64,000 bases of DNA, from the NCBI GenBank assembly GCA_009746045.1, contig RPFO01000154.1:9072701-9136700 (forward strand), in the 5' to 3' direction. The DNA comes from Mesostigma viride. Lineage: Eukaryota; Streptophyta; Mesostigmatophyceae; Mesostigmatales; Mesostigmataceae. A program made the translations under genes and the position numbers. Position 1 is the first letter of the stretch; the number at the start of each line of letters is the position of its first letter. Below the pieces are notes generated by a model. The model made no database searches, had not been told where the DNA came from, and saw nothing but the letters and a program-made list of their open reading frames with translations. Positions 32,808 through 42,915 of the stretch are shown in pieces.

Positions 32808-35800
32808 GGTCCGCCAGGGAGGGGGCTAAGAGTGACCCCCCCATTACTCTGGATGAAGTTGATTTGCTCCCTGCACAGGTTGAGAGTCTCCCGCTTAAGG
32901 TTGAGAGTCCCCCTGCACAGGTTGAGGGTGCATCCATGGAGGAAGAACACAATGGGGTAGTGACTGGGTCTTCCCACGTCACCATGGTGAAAGCAGTTAC
33001 CACAAGGCAACAACGTTCCCACATGGCTCTTGGAGGTAGTTTGCGTACTCCTTCAATGTTGGAGCGTGGAAGTCCTGCCTTAGGGCAGGAAGCTCCTTTA
33101 GAGGAGGAGGATGAGGCTGATGGCCTGAATGATGCAATGGGGAGCTTGGTTGTAAGAGAGAGTGCTGTTCCAAGCACCTCACCTGTATTTAATAAAATGT
33201 CTCTTGTGTCAAACATTGCATTGAGATTGCATCATATGTTTGGTCATGCTGCCCAGGCACTCCAGTTTGCAAGGAGGCTGGGAGGGACATCTTTGTTTAA
33301 TGCAGTAAAGCAGGTTGCTGAGGCTTGTTCCTGTAGGCTGGTTGCTCCCAAGCCTAAGAAGTCTCATGTCAGACAACCTGTGTTGCAGCCTGGATATGTA
33401 CAATGTGATATCCAAGAAATCAGGAAACTGATTTTGTTGGTGGGTGTTGACAGATACACCAAGTACAAGGTGCTGGAGCTGTTGCAAGACAAATCTAAGC
33501 CATGTTTGGTGGCTGGGCTCCAGGCTATCAGATCCAGAATGAAACCAGTGATCCAGCTGCAGTGTGATTTAGAATTTGAGTGCTGCATGGGGCATGAAGA
33601 CCTCCCTGAGTTATTTGTTGTACACAGGGAGTCCCATGGCAGTCAAGGCGTGGTGGAGAGGACAATCAGAGAGCTCAAGACTATTCTGCTGACGGAGAAG
33701 AAGATTCCAAGATTGGTTCCAGCTATTATCAAGACGGCCTGGTTAAGGTCAGTTGAGGACAGATTGAATGTCAGGGCACCCATGTATGTTGGAGAGGTCC
33801 CTGTGACTCCATTATCATTGCATCTTCGGGAGCTCCCTACTGAGGTTGAGCAAGCCTGGAAAGATAGCCTTATGTTCAAGTTTGCCAAGTTGAGGCAGAA
33901 AGACAAGGGCTGGAGTGTTCTGAAACCTGTTGTTGGCCAGAGGGTAATTGTGTGGAAAGAGCCCAAGCTTGCAGGCAAGCGTGGTAGCTGGCACCCTGGA
34001 GTAGTGACCAGGGTGGAACTAGCTGGGCACAAGTGCTGGGTGAAGATGGAGGATCCTCCCCAGAATGTGCACCGTCTGTCGTGGTCATATGTACGTCTAA
34101 GGGGTGCTGAAGCAGAGGCAGTAACTCCTGATGTGACAACCTTGCCAGTTGGTCATGACGTCATCCCTGATCATCACGTTCCGGCTGGAAGTAATCCCCG
34201 GGTAAGTCCTGGCCAGACCCCTGGACCGGTTAACTTTCCAGATTTAGAGCAGGCAGATGTGGTCCCCTCTAGCCTCACTAAGCATAGAGGTGTGGGCCTG
34301 AAAGATGTGGTGCTGGCTATGCAAAAAGCCAAGCAAAAGCCTCGGGTGTCCAAGCTCAGCCAGTTGGGGGAGTCCGAGTGCACTGCACTAGAAGTAGATA
34401 CCAATGCAGAGGTCTCAATCATGGGGTCTCAGCATACAGGGCAGCGGCAGATTGGCGAGTCTAGCTGTTCCTGGGTGTCTGACTTTAGTGGCAGGGTTCA
34501 TATGAAAGTGGTAGGAGAAATCATCTTACCATTTATGGGTGTAGATGTTTCCTTCCTAGTGCTAGAAGATTACGATGGCCCTATCATTTTGGGTCAGAAT
34601 TTTCTTTGCACCCCTGGAGTTGTGGTTGTATCTCATAGCCTTATTCGTAAGGGTTGGGGTAGCATTCCACTGACTAACTTCAGGGCCCTGAATCTTAATT
34701 TTTTCTCTGTGAAAGCGATCAGGAATGTGCAGTGGCCTGAGGATCAGATTCCTGTGGCTTCCAGTCTTGTGATGCCAGCTGCTCTTCATCCTAGCAGTAT
34801 TGGTATTACTAAGAGATCACTGGCTGCTCATTCTCCTCTTAGCTATGATCAGCTTGTCCAGGAAATGAGTTCTCCTCTGATGTTTGAGGCCTGGAGGCTA
34901 GCATTTGCCAAGGCCCTAGAGGAGTGGTTGCAGTTTGACTGCTGTCAGCCTGTGAATGAAGTTCCTCCATACAGTACACGGTTGAAGCTCAGATTCGTCA
35001 TCAAGCGGAAGGAGGTGGAGGGGGTGTCTGTTCCCCATGTGCGTCCAGTTCTTAATGAATACCGTGGTACTGGGGATCTTCTGGGCGAGGAGTTGTATAC
35101 ACCTGGGATGCTACATGATACATGGCGTATTTTATTGTGCCTGTATGTCGGTATGCTGAACCAGGGTGCTGATGTGTCTTCAGTTCTGCTAGATTTCAAG
35201 AGAGCATTTCTGAAGGGTGATCCCAGTGTGGCTCAGCAGGTGTGGCATTGTGAAACTCCATTTCATGTGCCAGTTCCTGTAGCCTGGCAGGCAGAGCTCC
35301 AGTCTAGCTACCTGCTGATTCTGAAGGGTCTAGAAGGTCTCAGGTCCAGTCCCATCATTTGGAGGCTCACCTTGGAAGACTTCTTGACTAAACACTGTGG
35401 GTTGAAGGTGTCATCTGTGGACCCATGTTTATTGCTGGGTAGGTGGCATGATTTACCTGTGTATGCTAGCCTGCATGGTGATGACTTGCACTTGATTGCT
35501 CCCACTAAGTGGTTGAGTCAGTTTGTGCCCATCATTAATGATGCATTTCCTTTGGGAAAAGAATTGTGGCAGAAGCCTGGAGAGGCTGTCACGTTCTGTG
35601 GAATGCAGGCTACATTGGTTCAGGAGGGGAGTCAGTGGCTGATTAAGCTGCAGGCGGGCAATGACTACAAGAGTACCATTCTTCAATCTGTTCCAGAGGT
35701 CATGACGTCATCCATTGCACCTGAGCTGAAAGGCAGCATTTGTGGGCCTGACATGATGGTCCATAGCAGATCCCCTGATGATGTGCTAATTCTGGAGGAG

Positions 35801-36355
35801 CCTTCCCAGATTATTGCACATGTTAACAAGTCTCCTGGTATTACTTTAGCTGGGATAGATTTGTCTTTGCCATTTTCCTTGGATATCTATGTTGATAGCT
35901 CCATGGATAGCAGGCAAGTTTCTAAGGTCAGAGGCAGGTCAGCTGGCTTGTTTGTGCTTCAGCAACATAGGCCTAGTCTTGTGGCCTGGTACAGTCGTCT
36001 TCAAAGAAGGGTTGCTGTGAGTTCAGATGTCTCTGAGTGCAGAGCCATTTGTGAAGGGATTCAGTCTAGTTTGTACATCAAGGAGCTGTTGCTAGCTATG
36101 GCTTCAGTGACTCCTCATACTCTTCAGCTGGAAACCTTGATCCTTTCAGATAACATGGGTATGGTCCAGTTTGTGCACAAGCAGTTGGCCAGAAGCAGAG
36201 ATCTGGATTATCTCCTGTTGAAGGAGTTGGCAGGTCTGGTGGATATTCAACATCTTCCAGGTTCTGAGAATCCTGCTGATGCCTTGACCAAGTTGCCTCA
36301 CAAGTCTGCTGAGCAATATAAGCTTCTTTACAAGCTGATGAGCTCCTCTGTGTGA
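32780..36355 (+). CDS. Copia Pol polyprotein: integrase, protease-like, RT, RNase H
   Basis: Open from 32780 to the stop at 36355, about 1190 codons, probably expressed by -1 frameshift from gag. The first ATG is at 32936. Order: a linker rich in Glu/Val; integrase zinc region (LHHMFGHAAQALQF, then CSC); integrase core with Asp in QCDIQEI, Asp in QCDLEFE and Glu in GVVERTIRELK; a retropepsin-like segment (ALEVDTNAEVSIMG, then GPIILGQNFL); Copia RT (LRFVIKRKEVEG, LLDFKRAFLKGD, DPCLLLGRW, catalytic LHGDDLHLI where YVDD is usual); RNase H (DIYVDSSMDS, SSDVSECRAI, GSENPADALTKLP). Copia normally has protease before integrase. Here the only protease-like region sits between integrase and RT, and it has DTN instead of the DTG catalytic triplet. 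Confidence 0.9.
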   Translation, partial: QAQPSLGLLGSAREGAKSDPPITLDEVDLLPAQVESLPLKVESPPAQVEGASMEEEHNGVVTGSSHVTMVKAVTTRQQRSHMALGGSLRTPSMLERGSPALGQEAPLEEEDEADGLNDAMGSLVVRESAVPSTSPVFNKMSLVSNIALRLHHMFGHAAQALQFARRLGGTSLFNAVKQVAEACSCRLVAPKPKKSHVRQPVLQPGYVQCDIQEIRKLILLVGVDRYTKYKVLELLQDKSKPCLVAGLQAIRSRMKPVIQLQCDLEFECCMGHEDLPELFVVHRESHGSQGVVERTIRELKTILLTEKKIPRLVPAIIKTAWLRSVEDRLNVRAPMYVGEVPVTPLSLHLRELPTEVEQAWKDSLMFKFAKLRQKDKGWSVLKPVVGQRVIVWKEPKLAGKRGSWHPGVVTRVELAGHKCWVKMEDPPQNVHRLSWSYVRLRGAEAEAVTPDVTTLPVGHDVIPDHHVPAGSNPRVSPGQTPGPVNFPDLEQADVVPSSLTKHRGVGLKDVVLAMQKAKQKPRVSKLSQLGESECTALEVDTNAEVSIMGSQHTGQRQIGESSCSWVSDFSGRVHMKVVGEIILPFMGVDVSFLVLEDYDGPIILGQNFLCTPGVVVVSHSLIRKGWGSIPLTNFRALNLNFFSVKAIRNVQWPEDQIPVASSLVMPAALHPSSIGITKRSLAAHSPLSYDQLVQEMSSPLMFEAWRLAFAKALEEWLQFDCCQPVNEVPPYSTRLKLRFVIKRKEVEGVSVPHVRPVLNEYRGTGDLLGEELYTPGMLHDTWRILLCLYVGMLNQGADVSSVLLDFKRAFLKGDPSVAQQVWHCETPFHVPVPVAWQAELQSSYLLILKGLEGLRSSPIIWRLTLEDFLTKHCGLKVSSVDPCLLLGRWHDLPVYASLHGDDLHLIAPTKWLSQFVPIINDAFPLGKELWQKPGEAVTFCGMQATLVQEGSQWLIKLQAGNDYKSTILQSVPEVMTSSIAPELKGSICGPDMMVHSRSPDDVLILEEPSQIIAHVNKSPGITLAGIDLSLPFSLDIYVDSSMDSRQVSKVRGRSAGLFVLQQHRPSLVAWYSRLQRRVAVSSDVSECRAICEGIQSSLYIKELLLAMASVTPHTLQLETLILSDNMGMVQFVHKQLARSRDLDYLLLKELAGLVDIQHLPGSENPADALTKLPHKSAEQYKLLYKLMSSSV

Positions 36356-37131
36356 GTTGAGCAATTCCAGTTGGAGCTTTGAGCTTGATGACTGATTGGG
36401 TGAGAAGAGCTAACATAGAGCTGGGCTCTGTTATGCTGAGAGCTGTGTTGCTCTGAGGGCAGTAATGCTCTGTGTACATATGTGTATAATACTGTATTCT
36501 ATGTAATGCTCAGTCATGGAGCATGATGTTGGTTGGGGGTTTGTCCTCAGTTTGAGGTTTGTCTCAACCAAAGGGATTTTATAGGGCAGGGTTCGATTCC
36601 CTGGGGCTGCTTAGGCGGATTTTCCCGGATTGGCTGACCCATCAACCTTGCTGGTGAGGTGGCGACAGGTCCCCCTAGTTTTGTCCCAGACAGAGGAAGG
36701 TAGTTTGTCATGTGCTTAATATATTTTGTGATGTGCTATTTCTCAGTCCATGGTGGGCGCCAGTTCTGATAACTATCAATGTCTACCTGATAAGGTCTTG
36801 TGGGTAACTTGTGGGGTTCCAATCAGGAGCCATTATGGTGGTGATTCCATTTTGGTCATTATTCTGGTTAGCCACAAGCTGCTACTCCAAACACTTGGCT
36901 TTCTACTTCCAGTGGATAGGGAATTCATTGTAATTCGTCATGGCTGAGATGTGTTGTGATCTGGTGCTTGATTAATCCCGAGCAGAGACTACAGAGAGCT
37001 GGGAGGGATGTCAAGTGCTATGCATGTTGTTTCTATATATGTGTTGCCAAGCCTAACAGCTCTAAAAGAAAGAAAGGGCTGGAGTTAATATGGCTGTTAT
37101 GTCCAAGCTCTAAAAGAGAAGAAAGGGCTGG
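36356..37131 (+). promoter_or_regulatory. Copia 3' non-coding region with duplicated polypurine tract
   Basis: No ORF of note. Just before the 3' LTR lies AAAAGAGAAGAAAGGGCTGG (about 37110-37130), the expected polypurine tract for plus-strand priming. A second copy, AAAAGAAAGAAAGGGCTGG, lies at about 37061-37080. It is followed by GAGTTAATATGGC, an LTR-start-like sequence, so the tract plus the LTR edge is duplicated about 50 bp apart. Confidence 0.75.
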
Positions 37132-37759
37132 AGTTAATATTGCCTGGCAAGCAATATTATTCTACTAAGCTACTTGGCTTGTAGAGATTCTACTTCCGGT
37201 TACTACAATCCAGAAACGGGTTCATTCTGATGAGTATTGCTCGAGATGTGAGCAAGATACTGTTCTACTACATTCTACTTGGATTCAGTGATTCTACGGT
37301 GGTTCTTCAAGTGACGCGTGGCATACGACGTCTTGTCACAGTGTACGATAGGACATTTAGTCTCCGACACTGCGGTCTATTCAATGCTATTGATTAGACG
37401 TAACAAATAGTGACAGGACTTGTGCGACAGGACACTGATGTGACTATTTATGGATAACGAGTCGAGATCTGCTGGTCCAGAGTGAAGGACAGCAATATTG
37501 TGAGATGATCTGTCCTATCAGTCATCTGGATGTGACTGCGTCACAATTAGTATATAACGAGCAGGACGCTGCCACTTGGTAGCACCACTTTCCCTGCACC
37601 TGTGTCCTCGCACCTTCGGCGACGGTTCTCACGTGCCTTGTGCGTTCTGTGCTGGTAGCCATAACCAGCAACGTAAACCTATTGATTAATATAACTACTT
37701 CCTCTGTAGATATTAATCAGTGCAGGCTGAACCACAGTTCAGCCACAGTTTCGTTAACT
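37132..37759 (+). repeat. 3' LTR, Copia copy B
   Basis: 628 bp, same boundaries as the 5' LTR (AGTTAATATT to GTTAACT), followed by the second CCTGG target duplication at 37760-37764. Confidence 0.95.
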
Positions 37760-37764
37760 CCTGG
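37760..37764 (+). repeat. Target-site duplication CCTGG, right of Copia copy B
   Basis: Directly abuts the LTR end TTAACT and matches 30304-30308. Confidence 0.93.
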
Positions 37765-38218
37765 CTGCCGAGAAAAAGTGCGAGATTCGGGACTGCAACC
37801 AACAGGTTACCCACCTTTCGGACTTTCTCCACGACAACCCCGACGACACCGACCTCTGCCTCGCAGTCTGGTGGACGTGCTCCCGTCTTTCCGACAGCGC
37901 CCTTGAGCGCTTTGTCAGGGCCTCTCTGGACCTGGGAGCCAACCCTGGACTGTTGCTGCCGCCATCGACATCACCGCCAAGCAAGTCGCCAATACCTGCT
38001 TCGATCACCTCCCCTCCCTCCTCAACGCTGCCCTCAACCCTGTCCACAACCATGCACCTCGCCACCCACCATGCCCATGCCTCACACGCCGACACCTCCA
38101 TCCACTCCGCCGGCCATCACCCACATTGCAGCAGGACTGCAGCAGCAGCAGCAGCAGCTCCTCCACCAGCTCCAGCAACAACTTGCCGCCTCCATAACTC
38201 CTGCCAAGACCACCTATT

Positions 38219-38262
38219 AATTAATTAATTAAATAAGCACGTGACTGCGTCACGTGGGTGCC
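38219..38262. repeat. TTAA run and CACGTGACTGCGTCACGTG hairpin
   Basis: (TTAA)n followed by a 7-bp perfect stem, CACGTGA/TCACGTG-like, with a 5-nt loop. It resembles 9060-9170 and marks the end of the ORF1-like fragment. Confidence 0.8.
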
Positions 38263-38627
38263 AATACTGAGTAAAGGAACCTTCAACCCTATATACACAG
38301 CGAGAAGGAGGGAGGGCGCCCTAGCTTCTCTCACTGCCGCAGGTGGGCAGGCCACAGAGCGCTCTCTCCACGGCATGGTGCCGGGGCGCAACACTGTGGG
38401 TGCAATACAACCAATGCAATACCATAGGTGGGCTGACGCATAGCTTATGCTACAAATGTGAGGTGGGCTCAAGACGTCGGCTAATTAAGGCGCACTGCTG
38501 ATGGCCACAAGGTGCCAGAGCTAATTGAAGGTACTATAACGCTGTGCGCTAATATCGTTTCAAGTGCTGTAATGCCTAAGCTATCCCATAATCGATTGCC
38601 CCCATCTAGACAACTAGCTTGAGTGCT
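38263..38627. other. Intergenic, no supported gene
   Basis: Only short ORFs. No repeat or RNA gene recognised. Confidence 0.45.
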
Positions 38628-39244
38628 CTATCCCGGGGGAGCCCGGGGGGGCTTCCACAGTTTCTTGTTGACATAGAGGTCCCTGCCCCGCCAGTACACT
38701 TGGGGCTTCTCGGGGTTGGTCTTGTGGCGGATGTAGTCGGGCCACTGATCGCGGCGTTGCTGCTGCTGGGCTGGCGTCAGCTCGTCGTCAAGCGACCAGG
38801 AGGTGTCCACCAGCTTCTTGCGGCGAGTCTGAGAGGAACCGAGCTCGGGCTGTGATGTCGCTGAAGGTGAGGACCACTGGAGGGGGCCCAGCCTTGGCCT
38901 GTGGATGGGGCAGGCGGTAGGCGCCCTGCAGTATCGCACCTGGCAGCTGCATGCACGCCAAGAGCTGTTTCTTCAGCTCGTCGAGAAGAGAGTCTGGGGT
39001 CTCCTCCGGCGGCATGTCGAAGCGCGAGGATGACCCGGCAGCGGCGACGGTCGCGGTCAGCGGCCTCGCGGCGCGTGTGACTCTTCCAGCTCCTGGAGCT
39101 TGGTGGTGATGGCGGTCGTGGTAGAGGATGCCTGGCTCTTGAGCAGGTCCGCCCAGGAGGCGCGAGTCGAGGGGTCATCGCTACTAGCCCTACCAGCAGG
39201 TTGGGCGGCGATGGTGGCCGTTCGCTCGGCGATCTCGGGCACAT
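38628..39244 (-). pseudogene. LINE ORF1 C-terminal region
   Basis: The minus-strand frame at 38939-38628 encodes [32 protein letters not shown] and KKLWKPP, matching the fragment at 22740-22905. The preceding region reads in other frames (ERTATIAAQPAGRASSDDPS). It is a broken fragment with no start. Confidence 0.65.
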
Positions 39245-39837
39245 CAGTCCGGCGCCGCGCCTTGCACGCCCCGGTAATTCCCGCGCGAAAGTTGACGAAA
39301 TTCGGTGTGCGCGTGCAATGTTGACTGAAATTCGGTGTGCACGGCTATGGTAGCTGAAAATTTATTGCTCACGGAATACGAAGCCATTGTGTACCGGATT
39401 TCGCTTGTTCGAACGGCATTGTCATAGGGAAAAATAATATTCACAAAAAAACTCGCGAAACGCTGCTGTATTGGGTGTGAACGAGGACAAGCACGCAGTT
39501 GGCGCAGTTTTTGCTCGCCGTCCGACCATCCCCGTGCATCTTTAACCCCTAAATGGGCAGAAATGCTGCCGATAAATCGGCAGTAACTCACCTATTTTGT
39601 AAACCAGCCCCTGTACAACCTAGCAATATCCAATGGCTGTCCTTGGGGGGCAAGCATGTCCATGAGTTGCCCTAAGCCGTGATATATCACAACCTCACAT
39701 ATATTAAAAATATAATTACTTACAGCAGAGTGAAATCACTCAAACCAAAGCAAACGCCCAGCTATAAACCTATATACAGAGCCATGTCAAAGCTCTATAC
39801 TACGATAAGACCAATGGAAACGCCTAACGGGAGGAAC
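39245..39837. repeat. Non-coding; includes repeat shared with 43080-43243
   Basis: 39545-39712 matches 43080-43243 (shared landmarks TTTAACCCCT, GGCTGTCCTTGGGGG, CAAGCATGTCCATGAGTTGC). A third piece, inverted, is at about 46225-46300. It is probably the 3' untranslated end of the LINE that ends at 39838. An ACGAAATTCGG/TGAAATTCGGTGTGC motif repeats near 39300-39340. Confidence 0.6.
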
Positions 39838-41875
39838 CTAATAGCCCTGCTGCACCGCAAAATCAGCCCGCGTACGGCGGAGCATGATGTCAGCCATGGC
39901 CCGAGTCAGCGCCACCGACAAGCGCTGACGCCAATATGACGTCCAGGTCCGCGCCGACCATGGGGCCCGCTGGCCCTCCAGGTCCAGCCGGTCCTCCCGG
40001 AGCCGGCAACACTCCTTGAAGAAGGCGGAGGTCAGGGGCCCCATGGCCCCAAACTCCTCCAGGACAAAGGGCACCACACGATGGTGCCCGACGTCGCCGT
40101 AGGCCAGGAGCTTGGCCCGCTCCGCCCGGTCCGCCGTGTAACCTGCCGTGAGGGAGGCCCCAGCCACGTGGCTAAGAGCCAAGGGCCGCGCCACCGAAAC
40201 GTCAATAAGCAGATGCCGGCCACCCCCCTCAAAGTCCAGCACCACGATGTCAGGCCGGTGGTTGGGGGAATAGAAGGCAGCGCCATCCGCATCCTCGGAC
40301 CGGATGTTCGCGTGGGGGAAAACCGACCGAATCATGGCGAGCACCACCGTCAGGAGGACAGTGTGCAAATACAAATACCAATTCTGATTCTGTTGGCCCC
40401 CCATGCAGGCAAGGTAGTGAGTCCCCGTGGGATCCAGCGGCTGCCCACAGCTACCACAAGGCCGCCCGGCCGGAACAAGAGGCTGCGGGGCAAATAGCTG
40501 GTGCCGGAGCGCCACCGAGTAGTGGCTGGGAGCCAAGGCGAATGCATTACAATTCGTTCAAGTGGCCCGCCGGAGCGGCTGTACAATTTTTCCCAGTGAG
40601 CGCGCTGCCAAGTGTACTTGTGGGCAAATTTTTAGGTGCCCCGTCACATCGAGGTACTAAAAATTAGGCTACGGTACGAATTCAGCGAATTTCAGCGAAT
40701 TTTCAGTCGAACCAAAGGAAGTGACGCCAACTACCAAAAAGTTTCCGTTACGAATTTTCAGCCCAACACTCGCGCAAAATGAAGTGACGGCAACTACCAA
40801 AAAGTTTCCGTTACGAATTTTCACTCCCACACGTTTGCACAAAAGGAAGTGACGGCAACTACCAAAAAGTTTCCGTTACGAATTTTCAGTCCCACACTTC
40901 GCGCAAATTTTAGTAGGGCTGCACGCAAGCTACCTTTCAAAATTTTGCGCTAGTATGGAACGCATTTCATTCGTCTGGAGGAACGCTGCCCGCCAACTAC
41001 CCCCGTTCAGAAAGTTCCGCCGAAATTTACCCGAGATTTGGAAATCTGAACGTCCGCGCAAATTTTAGTAGGGCTGCACGCAAGCTACCTTTCAAAATTT
41101 TGCGCAAGTATGGAACGCAATTCATTCGTCCGGAGGAATGCTGCTCGTCAACTGCCCCCGTTCAGAAAGTTGCGCCGAACTTTACTTGAGATTTGGAAAT
41201 CGGAACGTGCGGTTGGAGTTTCGCGGGGAAACCCAAGTTCCCAAGTAATTCACCAATGACGCGCTTCGAACACTTGTCCGCTAAAACCTAAGCAGCCGCT
41301 CCGGCTGGCCACTTAAACGAAACTTGATGGGGGGGGCCATGGGAAGAGCACGAAGGTACGCCGAGCCCACACTCCGCAAGGAAAGCGAGAACAGCCACGC
41401 ACGTCCCTGGGCGTTGAGGTCCGCGAAAAGAGCAATCCAATCAGCCGTGTGCAGAATACCCGCGTAGGTTTTCTGGTGTTTATCGATGACGCGAGCAGGG
41501 AATGCGGCGGGAGATTGAACGGAGGCGACCGAGGGAGTGCCGCGAGGGAGGTGGCGCTGTACCGCCTGAGCGGCACGGACGGGAGAACAGGCCTGCTGGA
41601 TCTCAGCATAGGCCTCCTGGATGGCGGTGACGAAGGGCAAAGGGCTGCTGGGGTCCAGGAGGTCAGGCGCTGCTGTTGCCAAAAGGGGCAGGAGCCGGCA
41701 GCTTTCCGCCCACGACTGAGCGACGGAGCCCAAAAATGCTGCTGGGGCCAGCCGGGCGGCACGAGTCAGACCGCAGCCACCCATCCGTGCAGGCAGGGAG
41801 GCAATGCGAATAGCATGTGGCGGGAGGTCGGGGCCCGGGACCAGCTGCGCCAAGGCCTCACATATATTCATCGTA
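39838..41875 (-). pseudogene. LINE C-terminal region with CCHC-like and restriction-like endonuclease motifs
   Basis: In two pieces, 41875-41322 and 40552-39838. The first reads LPARMGGCGLTRAARLAPAA (a typical post-RT motif), ending RALPMAPPIKF. The second has CGSCGQPLD..GTHYLACMGG, then RPDIVVLD and HLLIDVSVARP, resembling the PD-(D/E)XK-like region at the C-terminus of many plant and algal non-LTR elements. The coding sequence is interrupted by the 0.77-kb TIR element. RT itself is absent (5'-truncated at about 41875). Confidence 0.75.
40553..41321. mobile_element. Non-autonomous TIR element, 769 bp, inside LINE remnant
   Basis: Imperfect 29-bp inverted ends (27 of 29 match) at 40553-40581 and 41293-41321; outermost bases TTCGTTCAAGTGG and CCACTTAAACGAA. 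The inside is built of tandem repeats: about 64 bp x 3 (starts 40721, 40784, 40849; GTGACGGCAACTACC) and 155 bp x 2 (starts 40901, 41056; GCGCAAATTTTAGTAGG). It has no ORF. No clear target duplication was found. It splits the LINE coding region. Confidence 0.75.
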
Positions 41876-42117
41876 GGCCATGTATAACTGCCGTCAAAGT
41901 CAGGGGGGTCAAGAGGAGCGTTTTCATTTTTGGTAGAATGTGCATTTTGAATTATGTTGTAAGAGCTAGGCATCTACCACTTCAGGGATGATAAACAATT
42001 AGTTGCTGAACAGTTTGAGCCATTGGGGTCATCATTTGGGTGGGTATACCAGCAGTTACACCCAGTACAGCCCATAGGGGTACCGTTGGTAAAAAGCAAC
42101 CAAGGGGGTAGGAGTGG
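41876..42117 (+). repeat. 245-bp direct repeat, left copy
   Basis: Matches 43247-43488 with about 90 percent identity by eye (shared TACCACTTCAGGGATGATAA and GGTACCGTTGGTAAAAAGC). The pair flanks about 1.1 kb that contains a zinc-finger ORF. It could be an LTR-like terminal repeat or a duplicated insertion target. Confidence 0.85.
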
Positions 42118-42204
42118 GAGTTGGTGGCCGCAAGTTTGCTCAGTTGGACAAGCATTCAAGTGAGCAAACTTTCGGCGCGCAACGCGCGGCTTGTTCAGGA
42201 ACTA

Positions 42205-42378
42205 CGGCAAATCGAAAAATGCCTAGGCACTTTTGGATTCGCCTAGGCAGGACTACATCTCAAATCTAAAAATGCCTAGGCATTTTTTCCGTGAACTAGA
42301 TCTGAACAGCAACGAATTGGTCGCAATAAAAATGCCTAGGCATTTTTAGATTTGCCTAGGCACTTTTGGATTCGCCGT
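42205..42378. repeat. Clustered TGCCTAGGCA palindromes
   Basis: AAATGCCTAGGCATTTTT and related GCCTAGGCA blocks occur about five times (near 42220, 42240, 42277, 42334, 42352). Each core is a perfect palindrome. They lie between the left 245-bp repeat and the zinc-finger ORF, so they could be promoter or transposase sites of that unit. Confidence 0.75.
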
Positions 42379-42537
42379 CCTTTCTGAAGAGCCGCGCATC
42401 AGTCGCAACTACCGTTGTAGCGAGGCATTTTATGCGTGCTCGGCATTTGGGTTTAACGGACTGCACTGCACTTTGAATTCAAACAGGTGAAAGCAACTGT
42501 TGAACACGGTGAGCTCGGTGGGTGAGAACAAGCGGAA

Positions 42538-42915
42538 ATGGCTGCCACAATGGGCACCGAAACCATGCAATTATGCGGGGGTGGTTGCGGAAACATTACT
42601 GGCTCAGTCCACAAGTGCACATGCGGCAAGTGGATGCATGTTTTTTGTGGCGTCGGCGTGGGAGAAGAAGGTTTTGGACAGAAAATTCTGTGCAAGGAAT
42701 GCTGCGGCGATACGAAGGAGCCGAAAGTCGCTCCGGATGACCTGGGCAATCAGCTTGATAGCGCGAAAGGAATTGACAAGAGGGCTGCTAATGACAAAGA
42801 AGCCCACTCTGATGGGGAAGAAGATGAACAGCGGGATGCTGAGGACAGGGCCCTTCTAGCACGCGACATGGCCAGATTGGAAGTTGACCTTGACGCAGTG
42901 GACCATGCCGTTTGA
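42538..42915 (+). CDS. Small PHD/RING-like zinc-finger protein, within a repeat-flanked unit
   Basis: 125 codons from the ATG at 42538. Residues 12-48 hold CGGGCGN, HKCTCGKWMHVFC and ILCKECC, a Cys4-His-Cys3-like pattern close to PHD/RING fingers. Similar KWMH.FCG..GEEGFG fingers occur in transposon-derived proteins of protists; that link is from memory. The C-terminal two thirds are acidic and probably helical (DGEEDEQRDAEDRALLARDM). It may be a truncated first exon of a longer protein; a donor-like GCAGGTACAGG lies downstream at 42990. Expression is unknown. Confidence 0.55.
   Translation: MAATMGTETMQLCGGGCGNITGSVHKCTCGKWMHVFCGVGVGEEGFGQKILCKECCGDTKEPKVAPDDLGNQLDSAKGIDKRAANDKEAHSDGEEDEQRDAEDRALLARDMARLEVDLDAVDHAV

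Larger units (their letters stand above)
30309..37759 (+). mobile_element. Full-length Copia-type LTR retrotransposon, copy B (7451 bp)
   Basis: Complete element: two 628-bp LTRs with inverted AGTTAA/TTAACT ends, ORF0, gag, pol, polypurine tract and 5-bp target duplication. The LTRs differ by very little; one difference seen is CGTGCCTCGTG against CGTGCCTTGTG. This points to recent insertion. Pol is one open frame of about 1180 codons. The domain order within pol is unusual (integrase, protease-like, RT, RNase H). It lies in LINE debris, so nested insertion is clear. Confidence 0.95.
30003..38219 (+). pseudogene. LINE ORF1-like (gag-like) gene, split by Copia copy B
   Basis: Exists in two pieces, 30003-30308 and 37765-38219, joined in the ancestral sequence at CCTGG. 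The left part starts MASSDDSSQQSQASAAL and continues in a shifted frame as EDLAFSAEEAAAFLPGKWPG. The right part gives AEKKCEIRDCNQQVTHLSDF and LSDSALERFVRASLDLGANP, then a Pro/Ala/Gln-rich tail. At least two frameshifts exist besides the insertion. A retrotransposon ORF1 identity is inferred from composition and the surrounding LINE debris. Confidence 0.5.

Noticed and set aside
36585-36615. tRNA-like T-arm (CAGGGTTCGATTCCCTG) in the Copia 3' region
   Set aside because: A perfect T stem-loop, but no matching acceptor strand, D-arm or anticodon arm within 80 nt upstream. Treated as chance or a relic.
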